A stretch of 64,000 nt of DNA from Lentibacillus lipolyticus. Its GTDB lineage: Bacteria > Bacillota > Bacilli > Bacillales > Amphibacillaceae. This document shows positions 1-7,802 of this stretch, one piece after another. The notes under the pieces are model-generated. The model was not told where the DNA came from. It saw only the letters and a list, made by a program, of their open reading frames with translations, and made no database searches. A program made the position numbers and the translations under genes. The stretch is taken from positions 1 through 64,000 of the forward strand of contig SEIO01000004.1 in NCBI GenBank assembly GCA_004145795.1, given 5' to 3'. Numbering within the stretch: position 1 is the first letter of the stretch; each line of letters begins with the position of its first letter.

Positions 1-282
1 AATTATTTCCGTTATGGAAATGTCAAAACTAAATTCCTAAATTGGGATGGCTGGATAAGAAGAAGATTGAGGATGGTGCAACTAAGAAGTTGGCGCAACG
101 TTAAAAACCTCCATCGCCTTCTAAGAAGAAAGGGATGGAGGGAAGAAAATCTAGTTGGTATCCGCATGTTTGCATGGAGAAGTTCCAAAAGTCAAATGGT
201 TCATGCGGCATTAGATAATAAATTTTTCTCAGAACTTGGTTTAGTGAGCCTTGTGTCTGTTTACGATGAACGTTATCTCTAA
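1..282 (+). CDS. ltrA: Group II intron reverse transcriptase/maturase, C-terminal fragment
   Basis: The window opens inside this gene; 93 residues are visible and the frame is open to base 1. The tail reads GWIRRRLRMVQLRSW and then an HNH-less C-terminus, matching the maturase (domain X)/DNA-binding end of group II intron proteins, which help the intron splice and reinsert. Recognisable intron RNA domains V and VI follow the stop codon directly, the expected order for an intron-encoded protein sitting in domain IV. The upstream part lies outside the window, so whether the protein is intact is unknown. The family assignment is firm; class IIC is an inference from the RNA. Confidence 0.85.
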   Translation, partial: NYFRYGNVKTKFLNWDGWIRRRLRMVQLRSWRNVKNLHRLLRRKGWREENLVGIRMFAWRSSKSQMVHAALDNKFFSELGLVSLVSVYDERYL

Positions 283-372
283 AAAGGGATATATGGGAAG
301 AGCCACATGCGACGATCCGCACGTGTGCGCTCTGTGAGAGGCGTGGTCAGTAATGACGACGCCTACTCGGTT
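1..372 (+). mobile_element. 3' part of a group II intron (domains V and VI)
   Basis: After the maturase stop at 282, bases 300-332 fold as domain V: GAGC pairs with GCTC around an inner CACATGCG/CGCACGTG stem, with the catalytic AGC triad. Bases about 333-370 form domain VI: GAGGCGT pairs with ACGCC, and the CCTACTC segment leaves the bulged branch-point A. The 3' end is placed near 372, just before a GTGTTG that looks like another intron 5' end. The exact boundary is inferred. The 5' part is outside the window. Confidence 0.75.
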
Positions 373-515
373 TGTGTTGCTGTATATGCCGCTGTACTAC
401 TACAGGCTAAAAATCTATTAACGAAGCGGGTGAGTGCCCGAACGAGGGCGAAGTTGTGCAGAAAAGGCACTCATAAGGCAGACGGGTGCCTGAATGGAGC
501 CAAACCTGCAGGGGA
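373..515 (+). mobile_element. Truncated 5' (domain I) fragment of a second group II intron
   Basis: Directly after the first intron the sequence begins GTGTTG, a GUGYG-like 5' end. It then contains GGGTGAGTGCCCGAAC (about 435-450) and CTGAATGGAGCCAAACCT near 490-508. These resemble the GGGUGAG-CCCGAAC and CUGAAG...CAAACCU blocks I remember from domain I of the Oceanobacillus iheyensis class IIC intron. No reverse transcriptase or second domain V follows, so this would be a dead remnant. An alternative is flanking exon DNA. Recognition is from memory of the family, not from alignment. Confidence 0.45.
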
Positions 516-670
516 AATGTCAATCATATATTTTATGATGCCTTTCAGTATAATTTGTTTTGAAATTTTCTTAAAAAAGGGGTTGCATTTTTCCGAAATA
601 TCCCATACACTGTTATATAACAACGAGATAGCTTATATCTGCTGTTATATATAAGAGGGGAGGGTATTTC

Positions 671-766
671 ATGAACAGAGCAACTTGCCCGGAATGCGGC
701 AATGCAATTGATGAAAGAAGTATGGTGTTGGAATGTGAATATTGCTTGTCCAAAAAAGAAGAATAG
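671..766 (+). CDS. 31-residue CxxC...CxxC zinc-ribbon-like small protein
   Basis: The protein starts MNRATCPECGNAIDERSM and has a second CEYC pair, so two CxxC knuckles are spaced for one zinc ion. The start is set by GAGGGGAGGG eight bases upstream. It lies 30 bases before aceA on the same strand and may be cotranscribed with it. The layout recalls LysW-type carrier proteins, but the acidic C-terminal signature of LysW is absent and the chain is shorter. Function is not recognised; it could be a zinc-binding accessory. Confidence 0.6.
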   Translation: MNRATCPECGNAIDERSMVLECEYCLSKKEE

Positions 767-795
767 TTATTTAACCATGAGGGGGAGGAAAAAAT

Positions 796-2094
796 ATGCA
801 CAAGGGGGAAATGAATATGTCGATTGAACGTGTACGGGAAATACAAAAGGAATGGGATAACAATCCTCGCTGGACAAATGTGGAGCGCCCTTATTCAGCG
901 GAGGAAGTAGTGCGCCTTAAGGGATCAATGGATATCGAGCATACATTGGCTAAAAAAGGTGCTGAAAAACTGTGGAATCTTATCAATGGTCCTGATTATG
1001 TCCATGCACTTGGAGCATTAACAGGCAACCAGGCTGTGCAGCAGGTGAAGGCAGGACTGAAGGCAGTTTATTTAAGTGGCTGGCAGGTTGCAGCAGATGC
1101 CAATGAGGCTGGGCAAATGTATCCGGATCAGAGCCTGTATCCCGTAAACAGTGTTCCCAATGTAGTGAGGCGAATCAACAAGGCGCTTCAGCGGGCTGAT
1201 CAGATTCATCATGCGGAGGGGGACAACACGATTGATTGGTTTGCTCCAATTGTTGCAGATGCTGAAGCCGGATTTGGCGGGCAGTTAAACGTGTTCGAAC
1301 TGACGAAAGCAATGATTGAAGCGGGTGCATCGGCCGTTCATTTTGAAGATCAGCTTTCATCGGAAAAGAAGTGTGGACACTTGGGCGGAAAAGTACTGCT
1401 GCCTACACAAACAGCGGTGCGAAATCTGGTTGCTGCAAGACTCGCGGCCGATGTGATGGGGACCCCGACCCTCATTATTGCGAGGACAGATGCGAATGCG
1501 GCTGATATGATAACAAGCGATGTGGACCCGTATGATGGAGCATTTATTACAGGGGAACGGACGTCGGAAGGGTTTTTCAAAACCAGATCAGGATTGGATC
1601 AGGCCATTGCACGAGGCTTGGCATATGCCCCTTATGCAGACATGGTCTGGTGTGAAACATCAGAGCCCAACTTGGAGGAAGCACAGCGGTTTGCTGATGC
1701 CATCCATGAAAAATACCCAGACCAATTGCTTGCTTATAATTGCTCCCCTTCCTTTAATTGGCGTGGGAAGCTGTCGGAACAGGAAATTGCAACCTTTCAA
1801 AGAAAACTGAGTGATATGGGCTACAAATTCCAGTTTGTAACACTTGCTGGATTTCACGCACTAAATCACAGCATGTTTGATCTTGCTAAGAAATATAAAG
1901 ATGAAGGTATGGCGGCATATTCAGAACTGCAGCAGGCTGAGTTTTCCAGTGAAAAAGATGGATACAGTGCAACACGGCACCAGCGTGAAGTTGGAACGGG
2001 ATATTTTGATGACGTTGCACAAGTTATATCCGGGGATACCTCTTCCACGGTAGCCCTGGCTGGTTCAACGGAGGCAGAGCAATTTCAATCTTAA
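796..2094 (+). CDS. aceA: Isocitrate lyase
   Basis: Splits isocitrate into glyoxylate and succinate in the glyoxylate shunt, letting cells grow on acetate or fatty acids. The active-site block KKCGHLGGK lies near residue 193, and substrate/metal-binding segments such as DAEAGFGG and NCSPSFNW are intact. At 432 residues the length is normal for the bacterial enzyme. The start at 796 has a GGGGGAGG site seven bases upstream; ATGs at 811 and 817 sit behind another AGGGGGA and are credible alternatives. No malate synthase is seen nearby. A shared terminator separates it from the convergent yceI-family gene. Confidence 0.95.
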   Translation: MHKGEMNMSIERVREIQKEWDNNPRWTNVERPYSAEEVVRLKGSMDIEHTLAKKGAEKLWNLINGPDYVHALGALTGNQAVQQVKAGLKAVYLSGWQVAADANEAGQMYPDQSLYPVNSVPNVVRRINKALQRADQIHHAEGDNTIDWFAPIVADAEAGFGGQLNVFELTKAMIEAGASAVHFEDQLSSEKKCGHLGGKVLLPTQTAVRNLVAARLAADVMGTPTLIIARTDANAADMITSDVDPYDGAFITGERTSEGFFKTRSGLDQAIARGLAYAPYADMVWCETSEPNLEEAQRFADAIHEKYPDQLLAYNCSPSFNWRGKLSEQEIATFQRKLSDMGYKFQFVTLAGFHALNHSMFDLAKKYKDEGMAAYSELQQAEFSSEKDGYSATRHQREVGTGYFDDVAQVISGDTSSTVALAGSTEAEQFQS

Positions 2095-2104
2095 GCTTAT
2101 GTAA

Positions 2105-2154
2105 GAAAACCGGTTCATTTCGGAATACACCTTTCCGAAAACGAACCGGTTTTG
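2105..2154. terminator. Bidirectional terminator between aceA and the YceI gene
   Basis: Outer arms AAACCGGTTC and GAACCGGTTTT pair perfectly, with an inner TTTCGGAA/TTCCGAAA stem. A T-run follows on the plus strand and the A-rich left flank serves the minus strand. It lies in the gap between two convergent genes. Confidence 0.85.
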
Positions 2155-2164
2155 CTTTCATCTA

Positions 2165-2701
2165 TTATTCTGCTTTCTGCGCTTCAATTTCGAAGGTAAT
2201 TTTAACTTCATCAGCAATCAGCACGCCGCCGGTTTCCAGTGCCGCATTCCAGGTAAGGCCAAAGTCTTTGCGGTTGATTTTTGTTTCCCCGCTGAATCCG
2301 GCCACCATATTCCCGCTCATCGGATCCTTGCTTTGCCCTTCAAACGTTGTATCTAATGTTACGGAATTCGTTGTTCCGCTAATGGTAAGGTCTCCTGTTA
2401 TATCATAATTACTTTCTGATTTCTTTTTGATGTCTGTTGCTTTAAATGTAATTTTCGGATGGTTTTCTACATCAAGAAAATCAGCGGAACGCAAATGGTC
2501 GTCACGGCCGCTATTGCGTGTGTCGATACTGGATGCATCAATATTTATTTCAATGATTGCGTCTGTCAGATTGTCCGGGTCTGCTTCGATAACAGCATCA
2601 AAATTATTGAATGTTCCCTTTGCTCTGGAAATCATCATATGTTTGACGGAGAATCCTATTTCACTGTGTACTGTGTCCACATTCCATGTTGTTTTTGCCA
2701 T
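2165..2701 (-). CDS. YceI-family (lipocalin-like, polyisoprenoid-binding) protein
   Basis: The 178-residue protein begins MAKTTWNVDTVHSEIGFSVK, the typical YceI start, followed by the HMMISRAKGTF and FLDVENHPKITFKA blocks of the family. YceI proteins form an elongated beta barrel that binds an isoprenoid or similar amphiphile. There is no signal peptide here, so it is likely cytoplasmic, as in most Firmicutes members. It is monocistronic, with an excellent promoter and a palindrome covering the start of transcription, so it is probably repressed by a regulator sensing stress or an electrophile. The exact ligand is unknown. Confidence 0.88.
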   Translation of the reverse strand: MAKTTWNVDTVHSEIGFSVKHMMISRAKGTFNNFDAVIEADPDNLTDAIIEINIDASSIDTRNSGRDDHLRSADFLDVENHPKITFKATDIKKKSESNYDITGDLTISGTTNSVTLDTTFEGQSKDPMSGNMVAGFSGETKINRKDFGLTWNAALETGGVLIADEVKITFEIEAQKAE

Positions 2702-2716
2702 GTATATCCCTCCATT

Positions 2717-2763
2717 AGTTACTTTATGTAACTGAGTATAATTTAATAAATTGATAGTGTCAA
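2717..2763 (-). promoter_or_regulatory. Sigma-A promoter with operator palindrome for the YceI gene
   Basis: On the minus strand TTGACA (2758-2763) and TATACT (2735-2740) are 17 bases apart, a near-perfect sigma-A promoter. Immediately after the -10 box, where transcription should start, lies the perfect inverted repeat AGTTACTTTATGTAACT (2717-2733). A further AAGTTACTTG half site lies upstream of the -35 box. This is a classic repressor-operator placement; a MarR- or HxlR-type repressor is a guess. Confidence 0.8.
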
Positions 2764-2861
2764 GTAACTTTAAACAATTATTTTTAATTAAGACTAGTTA
2801 AATGACTAGTTTCTAATTCATGCATGCCGTGCTAAACTTACATGGAAAAGAGGTTTTGACG

Positions 2862-3335
2862 ATGCGTGAACTGAGTATTATACCGTGCGGCCGTAAGAAG
2901 ATTTGGGATAAATATCCGGAAGCTGGAGCTGTTCCTGCTAAGGATGCCTACATCGGCACCTTCCATAAACGCTGCCAGCAGTACGCGGAAACATTTACCG
3001 ATGGATGGGTTGTCTTATCCGCCAAGCATGGGTTCCTTTTCCCGAATAATATGGTAGACGGTCCATATGATGTAACTTTTGGCCAAAAAAATGCGGACAT
3101 CATAACTGCTGACAGGCTGCGGCAGCAAGTACGAGCAAAGCAGCTTGATCAATATGACCGCCTGATCATCCTTACCGGTCAAAAATACCGGCCCGTCCTA
3201 AATAGCTGCATTCCTGGTAGCATGCCGCGGGAGTATCCGCTCATGCAATTCGGTGGTATTGGCTATATACTGCAGGCACTAAAGCGTTCCGTGGAGACGG
3301 ATACGCCAATTCATGGACAAGCGGGCGATTTATGA
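2862..3335 (+). CDS. DUF6884 domain protein
   Basis: 157 residues from the ATG at 2862, chosen because AGAGG lies upstream and the protein then starts directly at MRELSIIPCGRKKIW; an ATG at 2820 would add 14 residues with no good ribosome site. Conserved-looking blocks are IPCGRKKIW, PAKDAYIG, LSAKHGFL and the C-terminal FGGIGYIL. This pattern matches the DUF6884 family as I remember it. No function is established. No membrane segment or signal peptide is seen. It stands alone between the YceI gene and the thiamine uptake locus. Confidence 0.7.
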   Translation: MRELSIIPCGRKKIWDKYPEAGAVPAKDAYIGTFHKRCQQYAETFTDGWVVLSAKHGFLFPNNMVDGPYDVTFGQKNADIITADRLRQQVRAKQLDQYDRLIILTGQKYRPVLNSCIPGSMPREYPLMQFGGIGYILQALKRSVETDTPIHGQAGDL

Positions 3336-3446
3336 CGATGTCTTGACCATCACTTGTAGCACTCATTTTCATTTTCTGCAGCAGCTTCTGGGATGCGCTT
3401 CAGAATTATTTCGAATAGAATCGGTACGGATGATTAAGGAAAGTGT

Positions 3447-3475
3447 TTGTTATTATGCAAATAATGGGTTATACT
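3447..3475 (+). promoter_or_regulatory. Promoter of the TPP riboswitch-thiT unit
   Basis: TTGTTA (3447-3452) and TATACT (3470-3475) are separated by 17 bases, and the riboswitch begins about 27 bases downstream. The position fits an RNA start just before the aptamer. Confidence 0.65.
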
Positions 3476-3501
3476 GAAACCAGCAAAAAAAGCATAGGTT
3501 A

Positions 3502-3598
3502 GAAGCCTTCAAGGGGAGCCGGATGGCTGAGAGTGAACAGGTTACTGTTCAGACCCTTCGAACCTGTTAGTTAGTGCTAGCGTAGGGATGGTGGCTTT
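3502..3598 (+). promoter_or_regulatory. TPP (THI-box) riboswitch
   Basis: The conserved thiamine pyrophosphate aptamer is intact: AAGGGGAGCC, GGCTGAGAG, ACCCTTCGAACCTG, GTTAGTGCTAGCGTAGGGA. Outer helix P1 is formed by AAGCC (about 3503) and GGCTT (about 3593). It controls the downstream thiT gene; a terminator-like hairpin follows at 3614-3668. Binding of TPP is expected to lower expression. Confidence 0.95.
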
Positions 3599-3613
3599 TT
3601 TGATGGAATAGAG

Positions 3614-3668
3614 AGCAGTGTGAGCGGAATTTCCCATCAGGAAGCTTCCCCTTGGCATTGCTTTTTTT
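3614..3668 (+). terminator. Probable riboswitch expression-platform terminator
   Basis: AGCAGTG (3614-3620) pairs with CATTGCT (3656-3662), with a GGAA/TTCC inner helix, followed directly by seven T. Its place between the TPP aptamer and thiT suggests transcription attenuation. The inner pairing is imperfect. Confidence 0.5.
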
Positions 3669-3722
3669 GTGTTCAATAAACGATTGGCGGTACAATATCG
3701 CCGGCAAAGGGGAGGATTATTG

Positions 3723-4298
3723 ATGCGTTCTAATCGAACGTTGTTTTTAATTGAGGTGGCGATTTTCGCTGCGATGGCACTGTTACTGGATATTATACCA
3801 TTCTTGAAATTTGCGATATGGCCGCAGGGTGGTTCGGTTTCTTTTGCGATGATACCTATCTTCATCGTTGCCTTCCGTTGGGGATTAAAAGGTGGATTGG
3901 CGTCAGGATTCCTATTTGGGGCTCTGCAGGTTGCCATGTCAGGACCAATCATTTTCACCGTTCTACAAGGATTTCTAGATTATATAGTCGCATTTACGGT
4001 TATTGGAGCAGCAGGCATGTTTGCCGGACCGGTACAGAAGGCCGTTTATAATAAGAGAGCTGCAAAAACTTTTTATTATATTACCCTTGGTACATTTGTT
4101 GGCTCTGCTTTGCGCTTTCTGGCACATTTTACCGCTGGTATTGTCTTCTTTGGACACTACGCACCAGAGGGCCAGCCAGTCTGGCTGTATTCATTACTAT
4201 ACAGTGGTTCGTACATGCTGCCGGCATTTATCCTAAGCGCAGTCGCCGTCTTTTTCCTGTTCCACAAACAGCCGCGAACATTAGTTCAGGCAGCATAA
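3723..4298 (+). CDS. thiT: Energy-coupled thiamine transporter S component ThiT
   Basis: Membrane S component that binds thiamine and works with a shared ECF energizing module encoded elsewhere. The 191-residue chain has about six hydrophobic segments and the family blocks FLKFAIWPQGGSVSFAMIP near the N-terminus and RFLAHFTAGIVFFG, which hold the thiamine-binding residues. The start at 3723 follows AAAGGGGAGG; an upstream in-frame ATG lacks a site. The TPP riboswitch immediately upstream confirms the thiamine role. It is the B. subtilis YuaJ counterpart. Confidence 0.93.
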   Translation: MRSNRTLFLIEVAIFAAMALLLDIIPFLKFAIWPQGGSVSFAMIPIFIVAFRWGLKGGLASGFLFGALQVAMSGPIIFTVLQGFLDYIVAFTVIGAAGMFAGPVQKAVYNKRAAKTFYYITLGTFVGSALRFLAHFTAGIVFFGHYAPEGQPVWLYSLLYSGSYMLPAFILSAVAVFFLFHKQPRTLVQAA

Positions 4299-4408
4299 AC
4301 GGTAAGCCGCTCGCATTGCCATGACAATAGAACATATTCTGTAAACATGTGGCTCTTTGATATACAAAGGGTCATTTTTTTCGCTATACTTTATGTAGGG
4401 GTGATTTC

Positions 4409-4540
4409 ATGCGCGAACTGATTGGTCAGTGCCAGATATGCAGTGAAAATGTCTATTGCGAAAATGGGTTTTTCGACGGGGTTCAGGAGAACGGGAAACT
4501 GCTATGCAACGATTGCGCCGCTGAAAATGGATCGACATAA
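4409..4540 (+). CDS. 43-residue CxxC...CxxC small protein
   Basis: MRELIGQCQICSENVYCE opens the protein, and a second CNDC pair lies near the end, so it probably binds one zinc ion as a treble-clef or ribbon. The start follows TAGGGGTGATTTC. It stands in the gap between thiT and a permease. It has no recognised family; coding is supported by the ribosome site, the two cysteine pairs and clean boundaries. Confidence 0.55.
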   Translation: MRELIGQCQICSENVYCENGFFDGVQENGKLLCNDCAAENGST

Positions 4541-4679
4541 TCAGGGGCTCTGTTAGTCACTTCTGAGCGTTCGTAAACGTTACAAATAAGTGTATTGGTG
4601 TCACCGCCGCAAAAGGTCTGCACCGCTTCCTTAACTTGTGCATAGGCTAAAGCACAGTTAGAAGGAAGGAAGTGGTTAT

Positions 4680-6101
4680 TTGGAACTGACCATCTCCCAT
4701 GCGTTATACGGTATTTTTACACTAATCATCATTTTGACCATGATTTTTCGTAAAGGTGTTGTCCTGCCAACATTGCTTGGTACGTTTGTCATCGCCTGGG
4801 TCTACAAAGGAAATCTCATCGATGGATTTACGGCTATATTTAATGCAAACCTTGTCGCAGCCAAAGAACTCTTCAATATTTTCCTCATTATCACCTTCAT
4901 GATGGCATTGTTGCATTCACTCCGGGATCTGGGTGCTGACCGAAGAATGATTCGTCCCATTCAAAAACTGATGATCAATGGGCATGTTTCCTTCTTTGTA
5001 TTGATTGCAGTAACGTATGTTATTTCTTTATTCTTTTGGCCAACACCAGCCGTTCCGCTCATTTGTGCACTGCTGGTGCCTGCAGCTATTCGGTCCGGAC
5101 TTCCTGCCATGACGGCAGCAGTTGCAGTTGCACTGGCAGGGCAGGGGATGGCATTGTCATCGGACTACATTGTGCAAGTAGCCCCGAATCTGTCAGCGAC
5201 GTCGGCTGGGATCGATACGGCGCTTGTTGCTGATAAGGCGCTTGTCCTGTCACTGATTGCAGGGGCCGCGGCGATTGGGATAGCCTATCTGCTTTATCGC
5301 AAGACCATCCGCTCGAGAGACGACCAAATGAATGAAATGGAATTGAACCAAATGCAAACGGCCAAGGAATCCGAAAACAAGTCAAAAACAACGCATCTGA
5401 CGGCCTGGAGCAAGCTGTTCGCTGTCCTTGTGCCGGTTTCCCTGACTGCTGTTGTCGCCTATATGATGTACACGAAGCTTTATTCCGGTCGGATGTCCGG
5501 ATTTGAAGGCGGTGATGGCGCGGCATTTGTCGGTGGTGTTGCGGTCATCCTGCTGCTTTTATCCACCGTGGCATTCGGCAGACAGAACGCATTGGACTAT
5601 ATTACCAACCATATAACGGAAGGTTTTGTGTTTGCCTTTAAAGCGATGGGACCGGTCATTCCGATTGCAGGCTTCTTTTTCCTTGGCAGTTCCGACTTTT
5701 CTGGAAGCATACTTGGGATAGACGAAAACGCACCAGGGCTATTGTTTGATCTTGTCAAATCATCACAGGAATTTCTGCCGCAAAATGCATTTCTTGCCGC
5801 ATTCAGTGTGCTGATTATCGGGATTATTACCGGGCTTGATGGGTCTGGATTTTCTGGTTTGCCGCTGACCGGTGCACTTGCGTCATCACTGCAAAATGGA
5901 GCCATTGATGCGGGGACGCTTGCCGCCATCGGGCAAATGGGTTCCATCTGGACTGGTGGCGGAACGATTGTTGCCTGGTCATCGTTGATTGCTATAGCAG
6001 GATTCTGCGGTGTATCTGTTATGGAACTTGTCCGGAAAAACTTTGTACCAGTTATAGTTGGTTTACTATTATCAACATCCCTGGCACTGTTCCTGTTCTA
6101 G
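4680..6101 (+). CDS. Multi-spanning permease, ion-transporter type, substrate unknown
   Basis: 473 residues with about 12 hydrophobic segments in two halves joined by a charged linker near residues 210-240 (RSRDDQMNEMELNQMQ). Repeated small-residue loops, LFFWPTPAVPLICALLVPAA in the first half and GLDGSGFSGLPLTGAL in the second, look like the re-entrant loops of ion-transporter-superfamily carriers of organic anions. It starts at TTG behind AGAAGGAAGG. It is monocistronic, ended by a strong terminator. The substrate cannot be read from the sequence; an organic acid is a guess. Confidence 0.6.
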   Translation: MELTISHALYGIFTLIIILTMIFRKGVVLPTLLGTFVIAWVYKGNLIDGFTAIFNANLVAAKELFNIFLIITFMMALLHSLRDLGADRRMIRPIQKLMINGHVSFFVLIAVTYVISLFFWPTPAVPLICALLVPAAIRSGLPAMTAAVAVALAGQGMALSSDYIVQVAPNLSATSAGIDTALVADKALVLSLIAGAAAIGIAYLLYRKTIRSRDDQMNEMELNQMQTAKESENKSKTTHLTAWSKLFAVLVPVSLTAVVAYMMYTKLYSGRMSGFEGGDGAAFVGGVAVILLLLSTVAFGRQNALDYITNHITEGFVFAFKAMGPVIPIAGFFFLGSSDFSGSILGIDENAPGLLFDLVKSSQEFLPQNAFLAAFSVLIIGIITGLDGSGFSGLPLTGALASSLQNGAIDAGTLAAIGQMGSIWTGGGTIVAWSSLIAIAGFCGVSVMELVRKNFVPVIVGLLLSTSLALFLF

Positions 6102-6158
6102 CCAGCAACGGCTGACCAAGTTGCATCAATCATTTAACTAACTTATAAAATGAATGGC

Positions 6159-6199
6159 AATAGCGAGGGAGCCTGTTCAAAGTTCCCTTGCTATTTTTT
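6159..6199 (+). terminator. Terminator after the permease
   Basis: AATAGCGAGGGA (6159-6170) pairs with TTCCCTTGCTATT and is followed by six T. Confidence 0.85.
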
Positions 6200-6403
6200 G
6201 TTTAATAGACGCGGTCGAATGAGATTAAAAAGTCACTCATTCGGGTCATGAGAGCCCGAACGAGGCCGTCCAGACAACAGGAGACTATTTTTTAAAAATT
6301 CTACATAATGCCCTGGAATCGGTAATAAAGATGAACTATCGTATGGTATGCATGTCAAGTTTACGTAAGATAGCCAAATCGATTTCTTATCGGGAGGGGA
6401 AAC
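6200..6403. other. Intergenic region upstream of the OFA transporter
   Basis: No gene is seen. A short hairpin TTCGGG...CCCGAA (6240-6260) encloses the palindrome TCATGA and is followed by CGAGG. The words CCCGAACGAGG also occur in the intron remnant near 440-455, probably by chance. GGGAGGGG before 6404 is the ribosome site of the next gene. Confidence 0.4.
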
Positions 6404-7675
6404 ATGGAGAAAGTAAAAAATCGTTGGTTGATTGCTTTGTCCGGGGTTGGAATCCACATTTGTATTGGATCGGCGTATGCCTGGAGCGTTTTTACAAATC
6501 CGATGGCTGATGCGTATGGCTGGAGTACTAGTCAGATTTCTCTTGCTTTTAGTATTGCGATTTTTTTGCTGGGTTTTTCGGCGGCTTTCATGGGGAAGTT
6601 TGTGGAGAAAAGAGGGCCGCGCATTTCAGGTATGCTATCCGCTCTATTTTTTGGAGTGGGAGTGATGGGTACAGGGCTGGCGACTGCTTTTGAATCATTA
6701 TTTTTGATGTATTTCTTTTATGGAATAATTGGTGGGATTGGACTTGGGATTGGTTATATTGCTCCAGTTTCCACACTTGTAAAATGGTTTCCGGACCATC
6801 GGGGACTGGCAACGGGGCTTGCTATCATGGGCTTTGGCTTTGCATCGCTGATTAGTGGTCCTGCTGGAGAGGCTTTGGTCAGCTCCGTTGGTATTTCAAA
6901 TGCATTTTATATTTTGGGGGCAAGCTACTTGGTTATTATGATGGTTGCTTCACAGTATCTGGCCCCGCCTCCGGAAGGCTGGAAACCAGAAGGAATGCAA
7001 GCTGAAAAGTCCGCCGAACCGAAAAAAGAAAAAGAGGACCTTTCCCAAATGACAGCCAATGAGGCAATTAAGACAAAGCCGTTCTGGATGTTATGGACGA
7101 TGCTGTTTCTTAACGTTACCACAGGAATCGCCATCATTTCTGTTGCATCCCCAATTGGTCAGGAAATTGCTGGCATGTCAGCGGTTACGGCAGCAACCAT
7201 GGTAGGGGTCATGGGGCTTTTTAACGGTGGTGGCAGGCTCGGTTGGGCTACTATTTCTGACTACATTGGCAGACCAAATGTATATACGATATTTTTCATC
7301 ATTGGCATTATTTCCTATTTTATGCTTCCGGTTATCACATCGGTGATTTTATTTCAAATTCTCGTGTACGCTATCGTCTCCTGTTACGGAGGTGGCTTTT
7401 CATCGGTTCCTGCTTACATTGGGGATATATTTGGAACCAAACAGCTTGGTGCTATTCATGGCTATATACTAACCGCCTGGGCAGTAGCTGGTGTGGCTGG
7501 TCCAATGTTATTGTCGCTAATCTATGACACTACTAACAGCTATCAGCTTGTATTGCTTATATTCGGTGGTATGCATGTTATATCTCTATTTATTTCCTTC
7601 TGGATAAGGATGGTTATGCGGCAAATGCAAGAAGAAAAGTTCCGTAGAAAATATACGGAGGTAAAAACAGAATAG
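6404..7675 (+). CDS. OFA-family MFS transporter (oxalate/formate antiporter-like)
   Basis: 423 residues with twelve membrane segments. The N-terminus GIHICIGSAYAWSVFTNP and the KWFPDHRGLATGLA loop are diagnostic of the oxalate:formate antiporter group of the major facilitator superfamily. A charged cytoplasmic linker (about residues 195-220) joins the two halves. It lies 127 bases upstream of the formate dehydrogenase gene on the same strand, which suggests that it carries formate or a related small carboxylate for that enzyme. Substrate is inferred from context. Confidence 0.85.
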   Translation: MEKVKNRWLIALSGVGIHICIGSAYAWSVFTNPMADAYGWSTSQISLAFSIAIFLLGFSAAFMGKFVEKRGPRISGMLSALFFGVGVMGTGLATAFESLFLMYFFYGIIGGIGLGIGYIAPVSTLVKWFPDHRGLATGLAIMGFGFASLISGPAGEALVSSVGISNAFYILGASYLVIMMVASQYLAPPPEGWKPEGMQAEKSAEPKKEKEDLSQMTANEAIKTKPFWMLWTMLFLNVTTGIAIISVASPIGQEIAGMSAVTAATMVGVMGLFNGGGRLGWATISDYIGRPNVYTIFFIIGIISYFMLPVITSVILFQILVYAIVSCYGGGFSSVPAYIGDIFGTKQLGAIHGYILTAWAVAGVAGPMLLSLIYDTTNSYQLVLLIFGGMHVISLFISFWIRMVMRQMQEEKFRRKYTEVKTE

Positions 7676-7802
7676 GGATACGTCCCCTTGAATATAGTAA
7701 ATAATCTGTTTTTATTTAGCCTCTTATGTTATAATTTTTTAAAAATATAAACTTTTAGTAAAGTTACTCACGTTTTATTATGAATGATTGGGAGGGGAAA
7801 AG

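Noticed and set aside
307-654. 115-residue plus-strand open frame
   Set aside because: It lies on intron domains V/VI and the intron remnant; its composition is not protein-like and it has no ribosome site.
4566-4580. Possible CcpA cre site upstream of the permease
   Set aside because: Two mismatches to the core consensus; too weak to annotate.
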